Part shown: positions 49,165-60,191 of the stretch, one piece after another
Numbering within the stretch: the first letter of the stretch is position 1
How the letters are laid out: each line of letters starts with the position of its first letter
Assembly (NCBI RefSeq): GCF_028640845.1
Contig: NC_080543.1
Span: 1,992,667 to 2,056,666 of the forward strand
DNA from: Ahaetulla prasina
Lineage: Eukaryota; Chordata; Lepidosauria; Squamata; Colubridae
DNA: 64,000 nt
Direction: 5' to 3'
Notes under the pieces: generated by a model
Database searches by the model: none
What the model saw: the letters and a program-made list of their open reading frames with translations, nothing else
Told to the model about the DNA's origin: nothing
Position numbers and translations under genes: made by a program

Positions 49165-49720
49165 GGAAATGTGGAAATCAAGGGAAAATGAAAACGGTAA
49201 TGATATTAAAATGCTGAACAGCCAAATCATCAGGAGCCATTGGGCTGAAATCTATAAATATCTGGGGTTTTTTTTAGAGTTAGATCACATCAAGCATAGA
49301 CAAGTTGAAAATGTGATTACTAAAGAATGAGAAAAGTGGTAAAGACAAGGTCGGATGGTGGAAACTCAAGGGACTCAAGACCGATAACACATTTGACCCC
49401 ACCCTCAGTCTCATCTCCTACAACGAGCGAATAAAATATTGGTGCCTAACACACCAAACATAACTATGTGTTGAAACGAAGAAAGAGGGGATCCTTGGTA
49501 TGGCAATACCAGGGGTTGGGAAAATAGAAGCCAAACAGTTGGAGAAGATCCCAAATGATCACGATCTGAAAGTTAAAAGATTATGCCATAAACCCGCTAT
49601 GGAGGTTTTCTCTTTGATTTTACTCGTCAGAAGCCAGCTGCGACGGTCACAAACCGCGGTCACATGACTGCAGGACACCGCAACCAGCGCAAATGTGAGC
49701 CAGCAGTGTTGATCTGCCTT
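49165..49720. other. No gene recognised
   Basis: A-rich mixed sequence with retroelement-like frame scraps but no stretch I can assign. Confidence 0.35.
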
Positions 49721-49775
49721 GCGCAGGGGGTTGGACTGGAAGACCTCCAAGGTCCCTTCCCGCCCTGTGATTTCT
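49721..49775 (+). repeat. CR1 terminal fragment
   Basis: CAGGGGGTTGGACTGGAAGA, then CTCCAAGGTCCCTTCCCGCC. Confidence 0.75.
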
Positions 49776-49917
49776 ATGATTCATGGGACTGCACTACAGG
49801 AGTGGTGGCGATGGTCGTAACGTCAAGGACAGATCACAATTCAGGCCCATTGCAACTTCTAAACCCTATTAAGCAAGTTGTAAGGGGGGGGGGGGTTACT
49901 TGTAGGTTCTTATTAAA

Positions 49918-50275
49918 AGGTAAAGGTAAAGGTTCCCCTCGCACATATGTGCTAGTCGTTGCCGACTCTAGGGGGCGGTGCTCATCTCTGTTTCAAAGCC
50001 GAAGAGCCAGCGCTGTCCGAAGACGTCTCCGTGGTCATGTGGCCGGCATGACTCAACGCCAAAGGCGCATGGAACGCTCTTCCCTTCCCACCAAAGATGG
50101 TCCCTATTTTTTCTACTTGCATTTTTTACCTGCTTTCGAACTGCTAGGTTGGCAGAAGCTGGGACAAGGAACGGGAGCTCACCCCGTTCCACGGCGCTAG
50201 GGACTCGAACTGCTGAGCTGCCGACCTTTCGATCGACCAGCTCAATGTCCTAGCCCCTGAGCCACCGCGCCCCTT
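49918..50275 (-). repeat. tRNA-derived SINE, full length
   Basis: Read on the minus strand: GGGCGCGGTGGCTCAGGGGC (box A), CAGTTCGAGTCCCTAGCG (box B), then the body with GGCGTTGAGTCATGCCGGCC, ending CTTTACCTTTACC. A 3' fragment of the same family is at 25,533. Confidence 0.8.
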
Positions 50276-50654
50276 AGGTCCTTATTAATCATCCGTAATA
50301 TTCTGAGTGTTCATTTCTATGGCTAAAGTATACTTTCTCAGCCCACAGGCTAATGTTTTTGTTCTCTGCGCTTAGCTCTAGTTGGCTGCGTGTAAAGTTA
50401 TCTGAGATTTTGAAAACTTAGTTAATTTGGGTATTGCTGCAGAAAAACGTAACATCTACATGACTTCACCGTAAACATTTCCCCCACCCCACCCCCCGCA
50501 GCAGGGATGGGCAACCGTCTTTCCAGGCGAGCTATTCTCCCAGCATTGGGTTTCTGCAAGACCAGCGACCTTGTTCATTGCTTGGTTGGATATCCGAGTG
50601 AAGGAGATTATTAAAATATTTCATCCAGTTTTGATCAGCACGATGTAGAAAAGA

Positions 50655-51410
50655 TGTGGAGACTCTAGAAAGAGTGCAGAGAAGAGCAACAAAGATGATT
50701 AGGGGACTGGAGGCTAAAACATATGAAGAACGGTTGCAGGAACTGGGTATACCTAGTTTAATGAAAAGAAGGACTAGGGGAGACATGATAGCAGTGTTCC
50801 AATATCTCAGGATATTGGCCACAAAGAAGAGGGAGTCAAGCTTTCCTCCAAAGCACCTGAAGGCAGGACAAGAAGCAATGGGTGGAAACTGATCAAGGAA
50901 AGAAGCAATTTAGAATTAAGGAGAAATTTCCTGACAGTTAGAACAATTAATTAGTGGAACAGCTTAACTTTTGGGTGCTCCATCACTGGAGGCTTTTAAG
51001 AAAACATTGGACAACTATTTGTCTGAAATGATGTAGCGTCTCCTGCTTGAGCAGGGGGTTGGACTAGAAGACCTCCAAGGTCCCTTCCAGCCAGTGGTGA
51101 AATCCAAATCGGTTTGCTACCAGTTTGCTGGCTGCTCATGCACGCTGCGTGCCAAAAGGAGGCTTGGGAAGGTAAGAAGCGAGGTAAGAAATGAGGGGGG
51201 GATCAGCTGTGGCGTGCGATTTAGCTTTGCTAGAAAGCAGGATTTCCTGCTTTCTAGCAAAGCTAAACCCTGCTGATTGTTGGAAATACAGGTTTGGAGG
51301 AACCGGTAGCTTTTTAAAACTACCGGTTTGCCTGAACTGGTTTTCCCGAACCAATAGTTTTTATCACTACCGGTTTGCCCGAACCAGAGCAATTTCACCT
51401 TGCTTTCAGC
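50655..51410 (+). repeat. CR1 LINE 3' end carrying a MITE
   Basis: From GACTCTAGAAAGAGTGCAGA to CAAGGTCCCTTCCAGC at 51,091, resuming CTTTCAGCTCTGTTATTCTG after the MITE at 51,403. Confidence 0.9.
51092..51402. mobile_element. hAT MITE (CAGTGGTGAAATCC family) inside CR1
   Basis: Flanks CTTCCAGC and CTTTCAGC (7 of 8). A strong hairpin sits at 51,220-51,268 (TTTAGCTTTGCTAGAAAGCA and its complement around GATTTC). Paired ACCGGTAG motifs lie near the right end. Confidence 0.85.
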
Positions 51411-51424
51411 TCTGTTATTCTGTT

Positions 51425-51770
51425 ATTTATCAAGGAAAGATCCAACCTAGAATTAAGGAAAAATTTCCTGACAGTGAAAACCATCAATCCATGGAACAGA
51501 AGTTGCCTTCAGTAGTTGTGGGAGCTTCATCCCTGGAGGCTTTCAAGGGGAGACTGGACTGCCCTCTGTCAGAAATGGGGTAGGGTCTCCTGCTTGGGCG
51601 GTGGGGGGTTGGACTAGATGACCTACAAGGTCCCTTCCAACTCTGTTAGTTTGTTAAATAAGTGGAATGACTTAACTCCATCGCTGGAGGCTTTTAAGAA
51701 GCGATCGGACAGCCACATGTCTGCTTGGACTAGAAGACCTCCAAGGTCCCTTCCAGCTCTCTGTTGTTCT
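51425..51770 (+). repeat. Two CR1 3' ends in tandem
   Basis: 51,425-51,650 and 51,655-51,770, both ending in GACCT(A/C)CAAGGTCCCTTCCA. Confidence 0.8.
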
Positions 51771-51774
51771 GAGA

Positions 51775-52770
51775 TACTCAAGAATTGCAACTATTGTAGT
51801 TGGAGAGTTGTGTTTGTCGAGACTAGCCAGAAATCAGGCGGAGTCTGGCAGAACCAACTAACCCTTTTTTATGAAGAGTCAGAAGCTTGCCAGGTGATCC
51901 CATGATCCCGTCTTCCAGGGCATTCAACCAAAAGAGAAGATTGCTTGGAGGGCGGATCTCGGTTGGTCTGGAAAATAAAAGGCTCCCTCACCTTTTCTGC
52001 TTTTCATTTTGTGCAGGGCTGCAATGCAGGTTCTGCTTTGGGCTTTGCATACCGTAGAGACAATTTTTGCACCCGTCCTTCAGTGAGGAGCGGCACAGAT
52101 AGTCCTCAACATACAACCCCAGTCGGGACCAGAATTTCCTTTGCTAAGCGAGGCGGTTGCTCAGTGAGTTGTGCTGATTTTGTGATCTTATTTTTGTTGT
52201 TGTTGTTGTTGTTAAGCAAATCACTGCAGTTGTTGAGGGAACATGGAAAACTAGCAGGGGTGTGTGTGTGTGTTTGCGTTGAATTGCACAAAAGAGCCCT
52301 TGATTCTTGCAGCCATCAGGAAGTGATCAGGAGAAGGAAAACTTAAGATCTGAAACTGGTCAGACTAGTTTTTTATTTTTGTAATAAGAGCTTAATCTAG
52401 ACTTTGCTATTCGGGAAATCAAAAAAATTGTGAGGTTAATTGCATCTTGTGGTTCAAGAGATCTTGAGCATTTTAGCCTGCAAGGAGTAAGTTCCCTTGA
52501 ACGCAACGGGACTTCGGCTTGAAGGAAGGGTTGTTACCCTCTTCTGTCGGTGTGACCAATCCTGCCCAGTTGTGCAAATTTACGCCAGGCGATCAATCAA
52601 CTTTCGTTCTGTTGCTGGCAGGGACCTTAAGGGTTCCCACTGAACAGGTTCATAACAACCTGCCTGATTCCAGAACGGCATGAATTATAATATTTTAAGG
52701 CTGATCTCTTAGAGGAGAAAAAAAACATTTTTTTTCTGTATCCCGCTTGTCTTTCTTAACAAAGTAATCG
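51775..52770. other. Mixed intergenic sequence
   Basis: Part of a CAGGTAGTCC MITE at about 52,095-52,240 (CAGATAGTCCTCAACATACA), a (TTG)n run at 52,194-52,211 and (GT)n at 52,259. No gene signal. Confidence 0.4.
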
Positions 52771-52774
52771 AATA

Positions 52775-53332
52775 ACAGAATTGAAAGGGACCTTGGAGGT
52801 CTTCTAGTCCAACCCCCTGCTCAGAAAAAGACCCTGTACTATTCCAGACAAATTGATGTCTCTTCTTGAAAACCTCCAGTGATGGAGCATCCACAACTTC
52901 TGGTGGCAAGCTGTTCCACTGGTTAATTGTCCTCACTATCAGGAAGTTTCTCCTTAATTCCAGGTTGTTTCTCTCCTTGATGAGTTTCCACCTGTTGCTT
53001 CTTGTCCTGCCTTCAGATGCTTTGGAAAATACGTGGACCCCGCTCTTCTTTGCGGTAGCCCCTCAGATACTGGAACACTGCTATCACGTCACCCCTAATT
53101 CTTCTTTTCATTAAACTAAACATACCCAATTCCAGCAACTGTTCTTCATATGTTTTATTCTCCAGTCCCCTAAATCATTTTTGTTGCTCTTCTCTGTACT
53201 CTTTCCAGAGTCTCAACATCGTTTTTGTAATGTGGTGACCAAAACTGGATACAGGATTCCAGGTGTGGCCTTACTAATGCTTTGTAAAACAGTACTAGAA
53301 CTTCACTTGATCTTGATTCCGTCCCTCTATTT
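52775..53332 (-). repeat. CR1 LINE fragment, left part, split by a LINE insertion
   Basis: GGACCTTGGAGGTCTTCTAG, CTGGTGGCAAGCTGTTCCAC, then the more 5' CR1 region GTGACCAAAACTGGATACAG. It continues at 53,638. Confidence 0.85.
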
Positions 53333-53637
53333 ACTAAATTTACTAAATCTGCACTACTATTAATCTTCTCATCATTCCCATCACCCATCTCTTCCCACTT
53401 ATGACTGTATGACTAACTTTGTTGCTGGTATCTTTATGATTTATATTGATATTGATTGTTTCCTGATTGCTTATTTGTACCCTTTGACTATCATTAAGTG
53501 TTGTACCTTATGATTCTTGGTGAAGGTATCTTTTATGTACTCCGAGAGTGTATGCACCAAGACAACTTCCTTGTGTGTCCAATCACACTTGGCCAATAAA
53601 AAATTCTATTCTATTCTATTCTATTCTATTCTATTCA
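53333..53637 (+). repeat. LINE 3' end with (ATTCT)n nested in CR1
   Basis: ACTAAATCTGCACTACTATT ... TTGGCCAATAAAAAATTCT, then nine ATTCT units. CR1 resumes at ATGCGGCCTAGGATTAAATT. Confidence 0.85.
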
Positions 53638-53700
53638 TGCGGCCTAGGATTAAATTGGCTTTTTTGACAGCTGCCAAACACAGCTGGCTCATATTCAAGC
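53638..53700 (-). repeat. CR1 LINE fragment, right part
   Basis: GGCCTAGGATTAAATTGGCT and ACAGCTGGCTCATATTC, the next 5' segment of CR1. Confidence 0.8.
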
Positions 53701-53714
53701 AATTGTTTTTGTTT

Positions 53715-54250
53715 TTATTTATTTATTTATTTGTCAAACACAATAATATATATAAGTATAAGCATGAAATAACCATATGAATTGGATACAACCAAAGGGA
53801 ACATTAGGACAGGAACGGTAGGCATGCTGGTGCTCTTATGCATGCCCCTTACAGACCTCTTAGGAATGGGGTGAGGTCAACAGTAGATAGTCTTTGGTTA
53901 AAGCTTTGGGGATTTTGGGAAGAGACCACAGTCAGGTAGTGCATTCCAGGCATTAACAACTCTGTTACTGAAGTCATATTTTCTACAATCAAGATTGGAG
54001 CGGTTCACTTTAAGTTTAAATCTATTGTGTGCTCGTGTTTTGTTGTGGTTGAAGCTGAAGTAGTCTTTGACAGGAAGGACATTGTAGCATGAGTTTTTTA
54101 TGAGTTATACTCAGGTCATGCCGAAGGCGGCGGAGTTCTAAGTTTTCTAAATCCAAGATTTCAAGTCTGGTGGCATCAGATATTTTGTTGTGATCAGAGG
54201 AGTGGAGAACTCTTCTTGTAAAATATTGTCTCTCCTTCTCACACCTTATG
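53715..54250 (-). repeat. L2/CR1-like LINE 3' end
   Basis: The minus strand translates to a LINE ORF tail (RQYFTRRVLHSSDHNKISDA and LRRLRHDL). The 3' end is a (TTTA)n tail at 53,715-53,735 followed by TTGTCAAACACAATAATAT. A sense copy of its 3' end lies at 57,285-57,450. Confidence 0.7.
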
Positions 54251-54259
54251 CCTCCTTCT

Positions 54260-54770
54260 CACATCGCGTGAAGTCCTTGACATATGACAGTCATGGAGCC
54301 TGCCCATTATAGTCATAAAATGTGCAAGTCACATGATCTACCCGATTTTACAACATTTTTTTTAACTATGGTCATTAAGTGAATGTGGCAGTTGTTAAGC
54401 AAATCAATGGTTTGCTAAAGGTGCAGTTTATCCAAAACCAAAAAGTGGCCAAGTTTGAGAAACGGACTCTAAGAGGGAAAAAAACTGCACCCTTAAAACC
54501 TGTAATGCCTTGTAGGATAGGGCAAGTTTTCCAAACACACAGCTGGAGGCCAGGTATGGCTGTTATCACCTCTCAGGTGACTAAGATGATTGGAAAAGAG
54601 AGCAATAAGGTCAACAGGACCCGGATCTACAGCGAAACAAAAAGACTTTGGTGGACAATCTTGAGGTTAAGAAAATAAGAAAAAGGAGTGGCTATTGCAG
54701 AAGGCAGGAACAACATAGAATCGAATATAAGATGCTTTTGAGTGCTTTGTAAGTTGAGGACTACCTGCAA
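54260..54770. other. No gene recognised
   Basis: Includes MITE-like words (GTCATTAAGTGAATGTGGC; GTAAGTTGAGGACTACCTG at 54,749). The remainder is unassigned. Confidence 0.4.
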
Positions 54771-54774
54771 CAGG

Positions 54775-55062
54775 GCCGCGGTGTGGCTCAGACTGTAAGA
54801 TAGCCTGTTATTAAAACACAGCTGCTTGCAATTACTGCAGGCTCGAATCCCACCAGGCCCAAGGTTGACTCAGCCTTCCATCCTTTATAAGGTAGGTAAA
54901 ATGAGGACCCAGATTGTTGGGGGCAATAAGTTGACTTTGTATATAAATATACAAATAGGATGAAGACTATTGCTTGACTATTGCCTTACACAATGTAAGC
55001 CGCCCTGAGTCTTTGGAGAAGGGCGGGATATAAATGTAAATAAATAAATAAAAAAAAAAACC
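54775..55062 (+). repeat. tRNA-like SINE with CCGCCCTGAGTC tail
   Basis: Third copy of the 12,045 family, with a GCGGTGTGGCTCAGACTGTA head and an (AAAT)n end. Confidence 0.8.
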
Positions 55063-55094
55063 AGGGGCGGAGTGGGTGACCGTACGACATGGAG

Positions 55095-55805
55095 CCTGCA
55101 TCCAGTTTTGGTCACCATGATGTAAAAAAGATTTTGAGACTCTGGAAAGAGTGCAGAGAAGAGCAAGAAAGAGGATTAGGGGACTGGAGGATAAAACATA
55201 CAATGAATGGTTGCAGGAATTGGGTATGTCTACTTTAATGAAGAGAAGGACCAGGGGAGACATGATAGCATCTTCCAATATTTGAGGGGTTGCCACAAAG
55301 AAGAGGGGTGGGGGGGTCAACCTATTCTCCAAAGCCCCTGAAGGCAGGACAAGAAACAATGGACAGAAAGTCATCAAGAAGAGAAGCAACCTGGAACTAA
55401 GGAGAAATTTCCTAACAGTGAGAACAATTACTCAGTGGAACAACCTGCCTCCAGAAGTTGTGCGCGCTTCAACATTGGAGGTTTTCAAAAATGATTGGAC
55501 AGCCATTTGTCTGAAATTGTGTAGGGTTTCCTGCCTGATCAGGGGGTTGGACTAGTAGACCTCGAAAGTCCTATCCAGCTCTATTCTGAGTGATGGATGG
55601 ATGGATGGATGGATAGATGGATGTAGTGTTATGAACAGTCACAACACTACACAATGTTGTGACTGTTCTAATACTGGAGGTTTTTAAGAAGAGACCGGAC
55701 AGCCATTTATCTGGAATGGTGTAGGGTCTCCTGCTTGAGCAGGGGGCTGGTCTGGAAGACCTCCAAGGTCCCTTGCAACCCTGTTATTCTGTTCTTCTGT
55801 TTTAT
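55095..55805 (+). repeat. CR1 LINE 3' ends
   Basis: A long copy 55,095-55,590, then (GGAT)n at 55,594-55,622, then a short copy 55,660-55,800, both closing with GACCTC(G/C)AA(A/G)GTCC. Confidence 0.85.
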
Positions 55806-55904
55806 TGCAATGTCAATTCATTTTTTTCATTTTATTGCTTGCCTCTATTGTAGCAGTTGGATAACAATATTGGAAAATAAATAAACGAGTACCGTTAGAG
55901 CAGG

Positions 55905-55990
55905 GATGTCAAACTCAAAGCTGGCTGGGGAATTCTGGGAGCTGAAGTCCGCTAGGCTTAAAATTGCCAAGGTTGGAGACCCCTGCCCTA
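55905..55990. repeat. Palindromic MITE right arm
   Basis: AGCTGGCTGGGGAATTCTGG ... GCCAAGGTTGGAGACCCCTG. Confidence 0.75.
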
Positions 55991-56044
55991 GAGGAAACCT
56001 ATGGTCTCATCCATATCCAAGTCACTGCAGAGGGAGGGGTCCTT

Positions 56045-56306
56045 CCCAGTTGTTGTTGTTGTTAGTTGCAAAGTCGTGTCCGACCCATCGCGACCCCATG
56101 GACAACATTCCTCCAGGCCTTCCTATCCTCTACCATCCCCTGGAGTCCATTGAAGCTCATGCCTCCTGCTTCAGTGACTCCATCCAGCCACCTCGTTCTC
56201 TGCCATCCCCTTCTTCTTTTGCCCTCCATCGTTCCCAGCATTAGGCTCTTCTCCAGTGAGTCCTTCTTTCTCATTAAATGGCCAAAGTATTTCAGTTTCA
56301 TCTTCC
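56045..56306 (-). repeat. BovB (RTE) LINE 3' end
   Basis: (GTT)n, then AGTTGCAAAGTCGTGTCCGA. The minus strand encodes MRKKDSLEKSLMLGTMEGKR and RGWQRTRWLDGVTEAGGMSF, as in BovB ORF2. Its 5' side is interrupted by the MITE at 56,307, just upstream of the KCNE3 exon. Confidence 0.85.
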
Positions 56307-56443
56307 CAGTGGTGGGATTCAAATCATTTAACAACCGGTTCTCTGCCCTAATGATTTCTTCCGACGATCAGTTCACCAAACTGCTCAGAAAGTTAACAAC
56401 CGGTTCTCCCGAAGCGGTGCGAACTGGCTGAATCCCACCACTG
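56307..56443. mobile_element. Short hAT MITE (CAGTGGTGGGATTCA family)
   Basis: Ends CAGTGGTGGGATTCA and TGAATCCCACCACTG are perfect inverses; AACAACCGGTTCTC occurs twice inside. Only weak similarity between flanks. Confidence 0.8.
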
Positions 56444-56555
56444 GTCCTTCCTTCCCAAATTCTCTTCAGGGAAGTCAGTTCTGTCCTCTGGAGAGGATGG
56501 CTGATATTCTGAATTTCCTTCTGTTTTGTTCTACCAGCATCGGCCCAAGACCAGG

Positions 56556-56831
56556 ATGGCTTCTAACCACACTGATGGCTGGTTCCAGAAGCTGGACGTG
56601 ATGTTGAGGCTCTTCAACGGTACCCTCTCCTGCATGGAGCCGTGTGCCCGGCTGGGCAAGGCCGACCAGGAGGGAAAAGACACCTACGCATACATGTATA
56701 TCGTTTTCATGATGCTTCTGTTCGCTCTGACGGTTGGCAGCCTTATCCTGAGCTACACCCGATCCCGAGAGGTGGACAAGCCCAGCGACCCCTACCACAT
56801 GTACATCAAGAACCGGGTGACCATGATTTGA
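56556..56831 (+). CDS. KCNE3: KCNE3, voltage-gated K+ channel beta subunit 3 (MiRP2)
   Basis: Single-pass accessory subunit that modifies KCNQ1 and other Kv channels in epithelia. The whole coding sequence is in one exon, as is usual for KCNE genes. The acceptor TTCTACCAG ends at 56,537, leaving an 18-base UTR before the ATG. The product has 91 aa; human is 103, the difference being in the N-terminal ectodomain. Two N-glycosylation sequons (NHT at 4, NGT at 21) precede one transmembrane segment at about 46-67 (YMYIVFMMLLFALTVGSLIL). The juxtamembrane stretch SYTRSREVDKPSDPYHMYIK and the end NRVTMI carry the KCNE3 signature. AATAAA at 57,104-57,109 is the likely polyadenylation signal. It lies downstream of LIPT2 on the same strand, as in human. 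Confidence 0.97.
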   Translation: MASNHTDGWFQKLDVMLRLFNGTLSCMEPCARLGKADQEGKDTYAYMYIVFMMLLFALTVGSLILSYTRSREVDKPSDPYHMYIKNRVTMI

Positions 56832-57130
56832 AGGCGGAGGAAACGAGAAGGAACCCGCGGGACTCCTCGCGGGCCTTTCGGTCGGCAAGGAAAACTGCGT
56901 CGAGTCTCGAACTCAGGACTTGGGGAAGGTCTACGTTCCGAGGAGTGTGGAGAGAGAGAGGGAAAAAAAATTGCAGGGTCTGCAAAGAAGCCGCAGGGGA
57001 TGACGCTGCCTGTCTCAAACTACCCATTTATAAAGTTTTGTAAAGTAACTTTTTTTTGAAAACTTTCCTAATGGTAAACTTGATCAATCTGCCTCTTCCT
57101 ATCAATAAACCAGCTGGAAAACAGGAAGGG
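56832..57130 (+). other. KCNE3: KCNE3 3' UTR with AATAAA signal
   Basis: Non-repetitive sequence from the stop to the polyadenylation hexamer at 57,104-57,109. A degenerate pentanucleotide microsatellite starts shortly after it. Confidence 0.6.
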
Positions 57131-57164
57131 TTTGAGATATTTATTGATCTGTTTGAAATGGAAT

Positions 57165-57640
57165 GGGAGGGGAGGGGAGGGAGATGGAATAGCATAGCAT
57201 AGCATAGAATAGAATAAGAAATAAGAATAGGATAGGATATTCACTAGGATAGGATAGGATGATAGGATAGGATAGGATAGGACAGCATGCATAAGAGCAC
57301 AAGCGTGCCTACCGTTCCTGTCCTATTGTTTCCTTTCATTATAACCAATTAATATAGTTATTACATACTCATACTCATATATATGCTTATATATTGTATA
57401 GTTATTCATACATACGCTTATATATAGTGTGACAAAATAAAAAAAAATAAGGATATAATGGAATAGAATAGAATAGAATAGAATAGAATAAGAAATAAGA
57501 ATAGGATAGGATAGGATATAGACTAGGATAGGATAGAATGGAACAGAAAATTAGAATAAAACAGAACATGAAATAAGAATAGAATATGAAATAAGAATAG
57601 AATAAGAAATAAGAATAGGACAAGTTCTTTCTTGGAAAAA
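57165..57640. repeat. Degenerate AGGAT/AGAAT microsatellite around a LINE 3' end
   Basis: GATAGGATAGG and GAATAGAATAG blocks on both sides of a LINE tail (GCATGCATAAGAGCACAAGC to GTGTGACAAAATAAAAAAAA, 57,285-57,450). Confidence 0.85.
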
Positions 57641-57659
57641 GAATGGGGGGGGGCTGCAT

Positions 57660-58164
57660 CTGTACATTGATTTTAGGGGGGATCAACGCTGTATGTGTGG
57701 ACCATATGTATCCCTTTCCATTAATGAAGGATACGCTGGCCCGCTTGGCAGAGGGAAGGTCTTTACAAAGTTGGATCTCCGAGAAGCGTAATACAGGGTC
57801 CGAATTAGGCCTGGCGATGAGTGGAAGATGGCATTCAACTGCCCGGTGGGAAGTTATCAATTCAGGGTGATGCCATTCGGCCTACAAAGAGCACCTGCTG
57901 TATTTATGCAACTTATCAATGGAGTTTTACAGGACCATCTATACAATGGTGTACCCGTGTACCTAAATGACCTATTGATTTACACCAAAACCGTGGAAGA
58001 ACACATCATCTTAGTACTCTAGGTCCTAAGCAAATTGTTAGCCACTAAACCCTACATCAAATTGTCGAAATGCGAGTTCCATAAGTCGCAGTTAGACTAT
58101 TTGGGATTCCGCATTTCTCCAAAAGGTGTAGAGATGGACCCCATGAAAGTAAAGGCCGTTGTCG
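57660..58164 (+). pseudogene. Ty3/gypsy-type reverse transcriptase fragment (part 1)
   Basis: Frame-broken pieces match the gypsy reverse-transcriptase core: YQFRVMPFGLQRAPAVFMQL, then VYLNDLLIYT and YLGFRISPKGVEMDPMKVKA. The catalytic YxDD box reads YLND, so one aspartate is lost. A stop follows HIILVL at about 58,020. It is inactive and interrupted by an LTR at 58,165. Confidence 0.85.
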
Positions 58165-58688
58165 TGTCCCCCTCCCCCTCCGACGGCCGGGTCTGGGAAG
58201 TCTGTCTCAAGCGTGGCTACGAAGCCTCTGCAGCTTTGCCAAATTCCTTTCAGAGTTCTCAGAGCAGGCAGGAATCCAAGGTGTGACTTCAGCAACCCAG
58301 ATGAGACTTTGCTTGACTCAAATTGCTTGACTGAAGCTGGTCTTTTATATAGGCCATGGAGTGTGGCTCTATGACTCAGCACTTATCCAGGCCTGCCCCT
58401 CCCTTCCTTTTGCTGATGTCACCTCTCCATTCTCTGGAAGGGTGGATCCATCCACTGTGACTTTCCGTCCTCCTGATCTGCTGCCGGCAATTCTAGCATG
58501 TGGCTGGCTTCGTGCTCACATGCTGTAGAAGGGAGGTTTGCTCATTCCTGACATTCTGTCCGGGCATGGTGCCAGGGCTGGGGGCTGGAGGCATGCCAGG
58601 CCGTTCCTCTTCATTATCAGACTCTGACTCAGATAGCAGGAGATGGGAGGGGCCCGGCTGAGGAGAGGAGGGCGGGTGAGGCACAACA
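58165..58688 (-). mobile_element. Solo LTR, antisense, inside the gypsy fragment
   Basis: Plus-strand edges TGTCCCCCTCC and GGCACAACA, that is TGTTGTGCC...ACA on the minus strand. An antisense promoter-like TATATAAAAGACCAGC lies near 58,335-58,350. The gypsy frame resumes right after it. Confidence 0.65.
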
Positions 58689-58980
58689 GCTGTTTTGGAC
58701 TGGCAAGCCCCAAGGACGCATAAAACAACTGCAAAGCTTCTTGGGGTTTGTGAACTTTTACCGTCAGTTCATTCCGTCCTTTGCTTGTGTGGCTCTTCCA
58801 TTAACGGATCTTTTGCGAACCAAACAATTAGTCCAAAATCCGCATCCGGGTCACCCAGTACAGTGGACATTGGCTTGTCAGCACCAAGCCACGTCTGAAC
58901 ACCTGAAAGTGTTGTTGTTACTAAAACATCCCGATTCCACCAAGCCATTCATGGTGCAGGCAGACACCAGGAACGTGTTC
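58689..58980 (+). pseudogene. Ty3/gypsy fragment (part 2: connection/RNase H)
   Basis: Continues from part 1: LDWQAPRTHKTTAKLLG, a frameshift, then GFVNFYRQFIPSFACVALPL and HPDSTKPFMVQADTRNVF, the start of the RNase H-like domain. It is cut at 58,981 by the second LTR. Confidence 0.85.
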
Positions 58981-59494
58981 TGTCCCCCCTCGCCTCCGTC
59001 CGAGCGATGGCTTAATTAGCCGGCACTATCAGCTCTGGCAGCAAACTAGCAAGCATCTGCCAAGTGTCTCTGTTATCTCCCTTGATGCCGATGAGTCAAC
59101 AAACAGTACTTCAGCTCTAGCTAAGCAGTTGATTTGCCTGCTACGAAGAGGCACAGCAGCCCTTGCTGCTTTTATATCCTGTGGGGTGTGGCTCCATGAC
59201 TCAGCACTTCCTAGGCCTGCCCCACCCCTGCTTCTGTTGTTCCCGCCTCTCCTGTCTACGAAACCTAGGGTCCAGCCAGGCCTGATTTCCATCAGCTGGT
59301 CTGGAGGCGTGGTCTGGGGGGCGGGAAAGAGTCAGGGGATGGAGGCGTCGTTATCTCCTCCACCTGGCCTGCCTCTGGCTCTTGGAGCTGAGCCAGGGAA
59401 GCCGGTGCTCCCGAGGTAAGTCCTGATGGCCCTTCCCCCTCACTTTCCAAGTCACTTTCTGGTCTGGCTCGGAGGGAGCAGACACAACACAACA
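58981..59494 (-). mobile_element. Second solo LTR of the same family, antisense
   Basis: Starts TGTCCCCCCTCGCCTCCGTC like the first and ends GACACAACACAACA. Shares GGTGTGGCTC(C/T)ATGACTCAGC and AGGCCTGCCCC with it. Confidence 0.65.
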
Positions 59495-59499
59495 TGGCA

Positions 59500-60190
59500 T
59501 TGGTGGCATGTTCTCTTGCAAGCGTTTTGTGTTCAGATGAACTGGGTTTGTTTTTTTTAATCTCTCAAAGAACCTGATCAAGTTCTTGCATTCCGCAGCC
59601 TGCAGAGTTTGGAAAACTCTGTAAAACAAATAAATCTACCTGCTTTAAAACTTTGCCCAAAGGGTCATACCTGGGTCAAAGAAACGAGACAACTGATTTA
59701 TGTATCTTGGGGACCAACCAACCCAACGTAAATTATTCCAGAAGTTGGCGTCTGGTTTATTGCTTTTCCTTCTGTTTCTTTTGATGTTTAAACTTTGCCT
59801 GCTGCTGAGAGTCACCTGGAGGATGGAACTGATTTATTCCAAACCGAAAGAATGAATAACAAAATTTTTGATAAAGAAAATGGGAGCGAACTGGAATCCG
59901 CCGGTTATTCCTGTCTGCAAAAGAGCCTGATAAAAACTAGCAAAATTTTCCACAGGCCCATGTAAGAAGCTGCAATCTGTGAATACTTTTGAAATCTTTA
60001 TTTATTGTGCATTCTTCTGAAGTAAGAATGAATTATTCTGGGTTTTCTATCACATATTAGGGGTTTGTAGTCTTGGTTTGATCTGTTCTTCAGGAGGCTG
60101 CCTCTAGATAAAAGGAAAAAGAGAGAAATATACATATACATATATTGATAGATACATACACACATATACATATACATACATATGTACATA
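59500..60190. other. No gene recognised
   Basis: AT-rich sequence with a (TA/CA) microsatellite at 60,127-60,190. It could hold degraded gypsy sequence after the second LTR, but I cannot read a frame in it. Confidence 0.4.
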
Positions 60191-60191
60191 T

